A program made the position numbers and the translations under genes. A stretch of 43,615 nucleotides of DNA from an uncultured Bacteroidales bacterium. GTDB taxonomy: Bacteria; Bacteroidota; Bacteroidia; Bacteroidales; UBA932. The notes below the pieces were generated by a model, which made no database searches, was not told the DNA's origin, and saw nothing but the letters and a program-made list of their open reading frames with translations. Below, piece after piece: positions 25,367-32,540 of this stretch. Positions within the stretch are counted from its first letter, which is position 1, and every line of letters begins with the position of its first letter. The stretch spans positions 1 to 43,615 of the forward strand of contig CAJGBW010000005.1 in the NCBI GenBank assembly GCA_904501835.1, read 5' to 3'.

Positions 25367-28058
25367 ATTTCATGATACTACAACCACGGATGTCCTGTGT
25401 CTTGTCATAGATCAGGTAGTAAGCACCGATGGAATATTCATAACAAATATTGGACGCATCAAAGACAATTCTCGGGTTGTCACTGATTTCCAAATAATAA
25501 CAAAGCGGAGAAATCGTATCATCGATTTTACCCAAATCGTTGGAGCCGATGTACAATCCACGCAATCCCGTGTGCTGGTACACACCGGTCGGCCATTCCG
25601 ACAAGCATCGCTCGCCGGCCGCATTACGCTGACCGCGAATACCATAGACCGTCAAGCCCGCGCAATCGAAAGGTTCATACGGGAATTTAGAAAAAGCGTT
25701 GTAAGAAAGCTCCAAGCCATAGAAATACGGCATATTGACCGCGTTAAAGCTGCGGGGCAAATCTTTCAAATCGTTGTAAGAGAAGTCCAGGGAAACCAAA
25801 TACTTGACATTCTCACCGATAAAGGCAGAATCCGGAATTTCTTTCAAGCGGCAGCCACGCATGTTCACATACTCAATCTGAGATTTGGAACGGGCAAACT
25901 CAATCGGATAGGTCTCAATCGGGTTGTTGGTCATGGTCAAAGTATTGACCTTGATACCCTTGTAATCCTTGCCATTCTGTACTTTGGTAATGCGATTGCT
26001 GGAGAAATCCACAGAACTCATCGTAAAGAGGGACTTGGCGGTGAAGATGTCGGGCAACTCGGTCAGGAGGTTGCCGGCGAAAGAAAGGGTCTCCACATCA
26101 TCCATGCCACAGAACTCGCCTTTGGCATCTACGGGAATCTCGGTCAGACGGTTGTGATCCAGGTACAGCTGCTCCATGACAATGTCCGAACCAAAAGGAT
26201 ACACTTTATCAATCTTGTTGTTGGAAAGACTCAACAGACCCAGACTCTTGAGATTGGAAATACCAGGGGTTACCTCTGACATGCCGCACTCATTCATATA
26301 AATCATCTGCAAAGTCTTGTAGCAGCAATGCTGTCCATCATCTTCCACACCATCATTGTGAGCCAGCAAATACAGACCGTAGTCGGCTTGGTTACCAGCG
26401 GTGCCATCGTGGCGGACATAAGGAGAAGACTCCTTGCCCCATTGGGGGTTGCTGGAAAGGTTTACCTGCACCAAAGCCGGCATATTTGCAATGACTGCCG
26501 GGAACTGCTTCATATTGGGCAAGTTATAGATTTCCAAATCGGTACAGCCTTCCAACTGTGCAAAGGAGGCAGGCAAGCTCTCCAAAGTACTGTTAGCAAT
26601 GGTAATTTTTTCCAGACTCTTCAAATTGCCTATGCTCTCAGGCAAGGAAGTCAGACCGTTGACAAGGTTGCCAGGATTGGTATCCATCTTCTGAATTCGC
26701 ATCAGGCCCGTCGCAGGGTCAATGATTTCAGACTCCTTGAGATGATCGTACATCTGAATTTCCGGAATGCTGACACCCTTTTCTTTCATGGCCCTGGCGA
26801 TGGGCTCGGAGAATTGGGTAACAGGGTGAATCTGAGCCATGTATGCACGCGCTCTATCCATTCGGGACAAGGTGCTGGGTGCATATTGTTTAGACTCGTA
26901 AGTATAGAGGTTGGTGTCGTTGTGGGTGCCCAGGTAAAGTTCCACCAACTCGGTCAACTCACCCAAAGCATCCGGCATCGCACCAGAAAAGCCAAAATTA
27001 CTCAAATCAATCAGTGCCACACGGCCATTGGCGTGCAATTGGACACCGGGTTGATCACCCCAAAGGTCACAATCTTTGTTGAAGTTCCAGTTGGTACCGG
27101 AAGGGAAATTCTCACCGATATAGTACCAATTTTCGCCATCCAAGGCCTTCCAGATTTCATACAAAGCATAGTAATCCTTGATATAGGGGTCTGATTCCCG
27201 CATGGTAATCGGGACATCCACCTTGCTTGTTTCGTTATCCTCAACGGTAAAGGTACAAGACTTGGGGGAAGGATTCATTTCCAAGAGTTTCTTGGACTCA
27301 TTGAAAACGCTGTACGAGCGGAGCACATACTTGCCCGCACGCAAATACAAAGTTGTATCACAAGCGATGGAAGAGACCATATAGCCATCTTCCACATCGT
27401 CCGTTTCATCAAAATGAATAGAAAAATCCGCCGGGAGTTTCGTAAAGGAAATCTGCTGGCGAATGGTTTCGTTATACAGCGTCAGATCGACATACGAAAT
27501 TTCATCAAAGGTATAAACCTCTGATTCTAATCCATCTGCCCTCGTCAGAGGGGTATCTTGAAAATCCGACAAGTCCTTGACAAGGTTGAAACGCACGCTG
27601 CCACGCTCATACACGTCAGCCGTAACATCGTGCACACACAAGCCACCTGCCACAATCTCAAAAGTTCCGGCGCCATGTCTCTCTTCGTACACCTCGTTGT
27701 CCATCTTGTCATACAAAACAAAGGATAGGAGCGAGTATTCACCCACCAACAATTTCAATTTTTCGGAACGAATACCAAACTCGGCATTCTGGGCATCTGC
27801 ATACGAGAACGTCAGGGTCTGATAAATCAAATCATCCCCATAACCCAATGTCACCTTAATCTTTGTCGCGTCCTTAAGGTACTCCAAAGGATCATTACCA
27901 ATCGCCTTGGTACCCGGATAGGAGGCCTGCTTATACAACTTGAACTGTACATACCCGTAATCCTTCTCCCACAAGCTCTTCTCTTCCAAACGCGTACAAG
28001 AAGAGAACAGGGACAAGAGGAAACATGCCAGACAAGCGGAAAGTCGTAGAAATTTCAT
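25365..28058 (-). CDS. Large leucine-rich-repeat lipoprotein (DUF4458-like N-terminus)
   Basis: 897 residues. Lipobox LFSSC (Cys21) followed by TRLEEK, an acidic stretch that could act as a surface-export signal. Residues 30-295 hold two beta-rich units (VQFKLYKQASYP...; VRFNLVKDLSDF...), which I tentatively match to DUF4458. Then the segment LYEIWKALDGENWYYIG and GRVALIDLSNFGFSGAMPDALGELTELVELYLG opens a long LRR array to the C-terminus (examples LKSLGLLSLSNNKI, MEQLYLDHNRLTEIP, VSLDFSYNDLKDLP). No catalytic motif is visible. LRR arrays give a concave protein- or glycan-binding face. The gene follows a hairpin at 28113-28139 that may lower its expression relative to susC/susD. Confidence 0.85.
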   Translation of the reverse strand: MKFLRLSACLACFLLSLFSSCTRLEEKSLWEKDYGYVQFKLYKQASYPGTKAIGNDPLEYLKDATKIKVTLGYGDDLIYQTLTFSYADAQNAEFGIRSEKLKLLVGEYSLLSFVLYDKMDNEVYEERHGAGTFEIVAGGLCVHDVTADVYERGSVRFNLVKDLSDFQDTPLTRADGLESEVYTFDEISYVDLTLYNETIRQQISFTKLPADFSIHFDETDDVEDGYMVSSIACDTTLYLRAGKYVLRSYSVFNESKKLLEMNPSPKSCTFTVEDNETSKVDVPITMRESDPYIKDYYALYEIWKALDGENWYYIGENFPSGTNWNFNKDCDLWGDQPGVQLHANGRVALIDLSNFGFSGAMPDALGELTELVELYLGTHNDTNLYTYESKQYAPSTLSRMDRARAYMAQIHPVTQFSEPIARAMKEKGVSIPEIQMYDHLKESEIIDPATGLMRIQKMDTNPGNLVNGLTSLPESIGNLKSLEKITIANSTLESLPASFAQLEGCTDLEIYNLPNMKQFPAVIANMPALVQVNLSSNPQWGKESSPYVRHDGTAGNQADYGLYLLAHNDGVEDDGQHCCYKTLQMIYMNECGMSEVTPGISNLKSLGLLSLSNNKIDKVYPFGSDIVMEQLYLDHNRLTEIPVDAKGEFCGMDDVETLSFAGNLLTELPDIFTAKSLFTMSSVDFSSNRITKVQNGKDYKGIKVNTLTMTNNPIETYPIEFARSKSQIEYVNMRGCRLKEIPDSAFIGENVKYLVSLDFSYNDLKDLPRSFNAVNMPYFYGLELSYNAFSKFPYEPFDCAGLTVYGIRGQRNAAGERCLSEWPTGVYQHTGLRGLYIGSNDLGKIDDTISPLCYYLEISDNPRIVFDASNICYEYSIGAYYLIYDKTQDIRGCSIMK

Positions 28059-28099
28059 ATTCTAACTGCTCTGTAACGAAATTTTTCTGTCTTTTTTTT

Positions 28100-28107
28100 C
28101 AAAAATA
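28100..28107 (-). promoter_or_regulatory. Possible internal -7 box (TATTTTTG) before the large LRR gene
   Basis: It matches TAnnTTTG just downstream of the hairpin at 28113-28139 and 42 bp before the LRR start. No -33 element is present at the right spacing, because the hairpin occupies that place; it may simply be the U-rich tract of the hairpin. Confidence 0.2.
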
Positions 28108-28112
28108 TCCCG

Positions 28113-28139
28113 GGTCAGGGGCAGACAGAGCCCCTGACC
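28113..28139 (-). terminator. Intra-operon hairpin: attenuator or partial terminator
   Basis: Perfect 10-bp GC-rich stem (GGTCAGGGGC / GCCCCTGACC) with a 7-nt loop, 15 nt after the stop codon of the DUF5003-like gene. It is followed on the minus strand by CGGGATATTTTTG, so the U-run starts a few nucleotides late. This suits a partial terminator or a 3'-end stabiliser separating susC/susD and two lipoprotein genes from the LRR/protease genes. Confidence 0.65.
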
Positions 28140-28153
28140 GAGGAATTAAAAAC

Positions 28154-30073
28154 TTATTGACGTGTACAAATCAACACGCAATCTACTGAAGAAATGCTTG
28201 AGCCAAAGAGGAAGCAATCCGTCTCACCAGCCTGTGACATGTTCACCATGATCTGTTTGCCAGCCTCATCCATCTGCTCATAAGTCAACCACCAGGTAGG
28301 GCTTGATGACTCATTGAAGTAACTTGCACCCCACAAAGGAGCAGCAGGTACATTGATCATCGCCATCTGAGGATATTCCTGCGTGTAAGTCAACTTATAG
28401 TGAGGAACGCCGGCCATACCAATCGGAGAAACACCCTCGTATTTTTCCAAAGTAGCACCGCTTACAAAATCAGGGTATGCAAAGCTGATCAAATCGGCAG
28501 CACCGCCACTAACTGCTTTGTAATCAAGGTAAATGGCAGCAACCATGTCCTCGCTCTCACCGGTAGTCGCAACAATAAGACCTTTCAAATCTTCAGCCGC
28601 CTCAAAGGTAAAATAAGAACCATTCATAGACATACCAAGTTGCAATTTGGTAGATACCACGCCATTACCTACACTTTCCATAAGCGGCTCCTCATAAAAT
28701 TTGAAGTTCCAGATGCTGGCAGTAGAGCTGAGACCAAATTTGCCGTTGGCATTGGCCACAAACAATTTGTCATCGGTAAGACCCAAGCCACCGGCAAGCA
28801 ACATATAGCTTTCGTGGCTCATCGGCATATTCTCAATGGTTGCATCACCCTCTTCGATGGTAAACATGCTTAAAACAACGGGCTCCTTGGGAGTACCTGT
28901 CTGAAGCACTTTGGTCAAAAGGCAATCCTCAAAATCAGCACTGAATGCCTCACCCGCGCCTGCATTGCTAACCCACTGATTGAACTTCGGAGTATCCTCA
29001 CCGGAAACAAAATCCAAACGAGCCTGAGGAATGGCAAGTACATATGCATAGCGGTCCTCACCCGTGTTGGGCAACATGGCAACAGCAATTCTCGTTTTGC
29101 AGAACAAAGAAGAATTGTCAGTCTTCACATTGATCACACCGAAAGGATAGGTAAACTCACCATGGCAGCTCGCGCTCCAAAAGTTACCGTCATCCAAACC
29201 GGCCAAAGCAAAAACAAGGCTTCTATCTACGTGGGTCACGTTGATAATCAAGCTGTCGCTCTGCTGATCGTAGAAGTTGTATACACCTTCCTTGTCGAAT
29301 TCACCTTTGTCGTAGCTTACCTCCATGAAAGAAGACAAGTCAGGCATCTGCACATCCAAAGTAGCAACCACCTCATCGGAATTGCGAACTTTGAATTTGA
29401 TCGTACCTTTCTCCAAAGAGGTCATTTTGTTCAAGTTAGCCTCAAGCACAACGCCACATTGGCCGCGTTTGCCCAAGTCAACACCAGACATCTGCTCAAC
29501 GGCCAACCACTCGGGAGTTTCCAACTCATAGGCAAAACCTGCATCAAAAAGAACAGGCATAGAATAACCATAAGTAGCGTCCTCAATCAAGGTCACGGTC
29601 GTTGCAACAGCAGTGGTATCGAAATCAAATCCACCTTCCTGTTTGTAAGCGAATTTGCCGTCGTTAACTTTACAAGCATAAGTTTTTACAACCTTCTCTG
29701 CTTTCTTCAAAGTAAGCGTAGCAATCACTTTGCTCTCACCACCCATCTTCAAGGTTACATCACAAACAATGTCCTTGTCGAAATCGGCCTCGTCAGAAAC
29801 ACCGATTTTGATTTTGTAAGAACCGGCTTTACCAGCCATCTTATTCAATCTATTACCGCCGTTTCCCTCAATCCAGAAATAAGAAATAGTACTCTGGGGC
29901 ACAGTAAGTTCCCAGTCTTGGTTTGCCTCAAATTGAACGGTCTTTGTAGCCGTCATGTCACTGTCAGTGATTACCTGCTCGGGGAAAGAAGGCGTAATCG
30001 TCTCTTTCTGTGCACAGGCAACCATTGCAATTGCACCCAGGCAAAGGGCTGCTGATTTCCAAAAATTTTTCAT
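28154..30073 (-). CDS. DUF5003-like surface lipoprotein of the Sus-like locus
   Basis: 639 residues. Lipobox AMVAC (Cys20). The N-terminal ~120 residues contain beta strands like VQFEANQDWELTVPQST, reminiscent of a BACON/Ig-like fold. The rest is beta-rich, with repeated short segments such as FSADFEDCLLTKVLQTG and FLFGSSISSVDCVLICTRQ at the C-terminus. I tentatively assign DUF5003 from memory of similar lipoproteins beside LRR genes; the function is unknown. Its codon use is plain and its position, third after susC, is where SusE/SusF-type binding lipoproteins sit. Likely a surface ligand-binding protein. Confidence 0.65.
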   Translation of the reverse strand: MKNFWKSAALCLGAIAMVACAQKETITPSFPEQVITDSDMTATKTVQFEANQDWELTVPQSTISYFWIEGNGGNRLNKMAGKAGSYKIKIGVSDEADFDKDIVCDVTLKMGGESKVIATLTLKKAEKVVKTYACKVNDGKFAYKQEGGFDFDTTAVATTVTLIEDATYGYSMPVLFDAGFAYELETPEWLAVEQMSGVDLGKRGQCGVVLEANLNKMTSLEKGTIKFKVRNSDEVVATLDVQMPDLSSFMEVSYDKGEFDKEGVYNFYDQQSDSLIINVTHVDRSLVFALAGLDDGNFWSASCHGEFTYPFGVINVKTDNSSLFCKTRIAVAMLPNTGEDRYAYVLAIPQARLDFVSGEDTPKFNQWVSNAGAGEAFSADFEDCLLTKVLQTGTPKEPVVLSMFTIEEGDATIENMPMSHESYMLLAGGLGLTDDKLFVANANGKFGLSSTASIWNFKFYEEPLMESVGNGVVSTKLQLGMSMNGSYFTFEAAEDLKGLIVATTGESEDMVAAIYLDYKAVSGGAADLISFAYPDFVSGATLEKYEGVSPIGMAGVPHYKLTYTQEYPQMAMINVPAAPLWGASYFNESSSPTWWLTYEQMDEAGKQIMVNMSQAGETDCFLFGSSISSVDCVLICTRQ

Positions 30074-30100
30074 AATGATTAAAATTTAAAATATATAAAG

Positions 30101-31003
30101 TTAAAAACCTTCGCGTTTGATACGGTCAGCCTCTTCGTCGCTGACCCATTGCATTACATTGTAAAAATGTCCGACGACGCCATACTCCTCCACATAGATT
30201 TCCGTCCAAATATAGAGGTAGGCACCGCAAGGATAGAAAACGGACTCCGCCAAATTGCTACCGGAAACCATCAATTTATCGCCCCAGTCGCCATAAGCGG
30301 TTCCAAAGAAATAACCCTGGTCGGATGCGACCTGATATTTATCCATGCTCACGCGCGGAGTCAGCAGGTCGTTGTCGTCAAAACGAATGATGACATCATA
30401 ACCGTCGCGCAACCAGTCACGGCAGATGACCGCGTTGGGAATGGTCGGATGCTGCTCTGTATAAATCAGGCGGTTGTAGTCGCCCGTCTGGCTATACTGT
30501 GACAAGAACATGGAAGAAAGTACGCACCAGCCGGTAAAGTCCTGAATACGGAAAGGGCAAGACTTCATCAAAACCGCTTTCGTGCGTTTGCCATATAAAG
30601 GCATTTCCAAGGCGTCATTTATCACGAGCTGGAGGGTAAAGGAGGGAAACTCCTCATCTACAATGTTGTCATAATAACCCTGCACCATCACATCGGCACG
30701 CGTCTGACCGGCCTTGATGGTCACGGTATTAGACAAGAGACGATAGTGACGCATTTCAATCGCCGTACTGGAAGAATCAACCACCTCTACACCGAATGTA
30801 CGGTCATAATCGCATACGACCGTGGAAACAACGGGAATTTTGAAAATATCGGCTTCGCGCTGCACCGCATAAGTAGATGCCGTGTCGGCAAACATCACAT
30901 ACTCCGGCCCGGAATAAGTAATATACTGCTCCTTACAAGAAGGAATCAAAGTACACAAGAGGCCAAAGACCAAAATATATTTCGAAATGTTCTTCATCAT
31001 CAT
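30101..31003 (-). CDS. DUF4843/DUF4984-like lipoprotein (SusE position)
   Basis: 300 residues. Lipobox LIPSC (Cys23), then TYSGPEYVMFADTASTYAVQ and IPVVSTVVCDYDRTFGVEVVD, an opening typical of DUF4843-type lipoproteins that accompany SusC/SusD pairs. The second half (DFTGWCVLSSMFL, WLRDGYDVIIRFDDND) looks like the DUF4984 type; I cannot decide between family names. The stop codon of the susD gene is 1 bp away. Expected at the cell surface, helping to capture the ligand that SusD passes to SusC. Confidence 0.7.
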   Translation of the reverse strand: MMMKNISKYILVFGLLCTLIPSCKEQYITYSGPEYVMFADTASTYAVQREADIFKIPVVSTVVCDYDRTFGVEVVDSSSTAIEMRHYRLLSNTVTIKAGQTRADVMVQGYYDNIVDEEFPSFTLQLVINDALEMPLYGKRTKAVLMKSCPFRIQDFTGWCVLSSMFLSQYSQTGDYNRLIYTEQHPTIPNAVICRDWLRDGYDVIIRFDDNDLLTPRVSMDKYQVASDQGYFFGTAYGDWGDKLMVSGSNLAESVFYPCGAYLYIWTEIYVEEYGVVGHFYNVMQWVSDEEADRIKREGF

Positions 31004-31004
31004 T

Positions 31005-32528
31005 TTAGTATTTGTTGCTTTCGTTGGGTTGAACCTGCGAGCCGGGCGCCTCTATTTCGTGTTTGGGAATAGGCCATACGAAACGGGGATCCTTGGCATC
31101 TATCTTCAATTTGCTACCTTCCTGTTGAACAGATGCCTGCGGGGTGCGTTCAAAGCCCTTGCCCCAGCGTTTCAGGTCATTCAGACGGAAGCCTTCCATA
31201 TACAATTCGCGCACGCGCTCTTGCTCAATCACGTCCAACCAATTATCAGCGCCGACAGTAACGGTGCTACCCCCTGTCGCATAACGACTGGCGCGCAAGG
31301 TATTCAAATCGGCGGAAGCCTTGCTGTATTCACCCTGGTTGCAATATGCCTCGGCGCGAATCAGGTACTGCTCTGCCAGACGAATCGGCTTGGGCATGTT
31401 CACGTGGAAGATATTGTACGAAATCAGACTTTGGTTGCCATAATACTTAATCAGCAAAGGCCAGCTCAACTGGTGGGGATAGCCTGTCTGCAAATTCGCA
31501 AAATACGCGTTATAACGGGCGTCACCTGAACCGTAGAGATTCAACACCCATTGTGCGGGAACAAAATCAGGATAATAATTGACAAAATCCGTAGTAAAGT
31601 TCAAGAAATTCTGTCCCAAAGCACCGCCGTATGAAGTTGCAGTATAGCCGACGCGCCAAATCACTTCATAACCCGAGTCATAAGCCCAAAGATAATCGAT
31701 TTCGTTCATACCGTCTCCCACATTGTAAGCGGCAGAAGAAAGTAGAAAGGCCTCATTTTTAATCAATTCCGTAGCATAACTGATGGCGGTGGACCAGTCT
31801 TTCATAAAGAGCGCCACGCGGGCACGAACGGCTTGGGCGGCTGCGCGGGTAAAGAAGGCCGCATCATACTCATCCAACTCCTCATCCAGCAATTCAATGG
31901 CGCGCTCCAAGTCTGCAATCACCTGCTTGTAAGAGTCTTTAAGATTGGCACGTGTCACGGGCTCCTCCTTGAAGTAAGACAAACGGAGCACCACACCCAA
32001 CTGCTGTTCGGCTTTGTCTGTATCGTAAGCCTCGCAGAAGCACTTGATCAGCTCTGAATAAGCCAAACCGCGTGCGCAATAAACCTCTCCGGTGTAGATG
32101 TCCAAAGTCTTGATATCCGCATCGTTGGTCATTTTCTTACGCAAGGCCTCCACCTGGTCAAGATAAAAATTACAACGACCGATCACGGTATAAAGTCCTG
32201 CATAGACAGACTCGAAACGGCTCTCGGTAGAATGGAAATTCCATTGATAAACCTGGCTGTCAGCACCGGAGTTACCCTCCACGGCCAATACCAAGTCTGA
32301 CTGAATATCCGGGGTCAAAGTCAATGAACCACTGTACAGGCCGCTGCCCATGTAAGCCGTATAAATTCCGGTTACAATCTGCTCGGCTCCGGACAGAGAG
32401 GTCATCGCTTCATCCTCCAAAATCGCATCCTGCGGGGTCTTCTCCAGACAAGATGTCAAAGGGAGCAGACACAACAGAAGGAAAAGTGTCTTTTTCGCCA
32501 TATATATATAATAGGTATATCTTCTCAT
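31005..32528 (-). CDS. SusD/RagB-family nutrient-binding lipoprotein
   Basis: 507 residues from the ATG at 32528, which has GGAG six bases upstream; ATG 32501 is an alternative, and the longest frame starts at a GTG (32534). Signal peptide with lipobox PLTSC, then LEKTPQDAILEDEAM. The mostly helical TPR-like body and the C-terminal SusD motifs RLAEQYLIRAEAYCNQGEYSKASADLN and LDVIEQERVRELYMEG, then RLNDLKRWG, are diagnostic. SusD caps the SusC channel and binds the substrate. No residues point to a particular ligand. It follows susC by 12 bp. Confidence 0.95.
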   Translation of the reverse strand: MRRYTYYIYMAKKTLFLLLCLLPLTSCLEKTPQDAILEDEAMTSLSGAEQIVTGIYTAYMGSGLYSGSLTLTPDIQSDLVLAVEGNSGADSQVYQWNFHSTESRFESVYAGLYTVIGRCNFYLDQVEALRKKMTNDADIKTLDIYTGEVYCARGLAYSELIKCFCEAYDTDKAEQQLGVVLRLSYFKEEPVTRANLKDSYKQVIADLERAIELLDEELDEYDAAFFTRAAAQAVRARVALFMKDWSTAISYATELIKNEAFLLSSAAYNVGDGMNEIDYLWAYDSGYEVIWRVGYTATSYGGALGQNFLNFTTDFVNYYPDFVPAQWVLNLYGSGDARYNAYFANLQTGYPHQLSWPLLIKYYGNQSLISYNIFHVNMPKPIRLAEQYLIRAEAYCNQGEYSKASADLNTLRASRYATGGSTVTVGADNWLDVIEQERVRELYMEGFRLNDLKRWGKGFERTPQASVQQEGSKLKIDAKDPRFVWPIPKHEIEAPGSQVQPNESNKY

Positions 32529-32540
32529 AGTCACTCCAGA

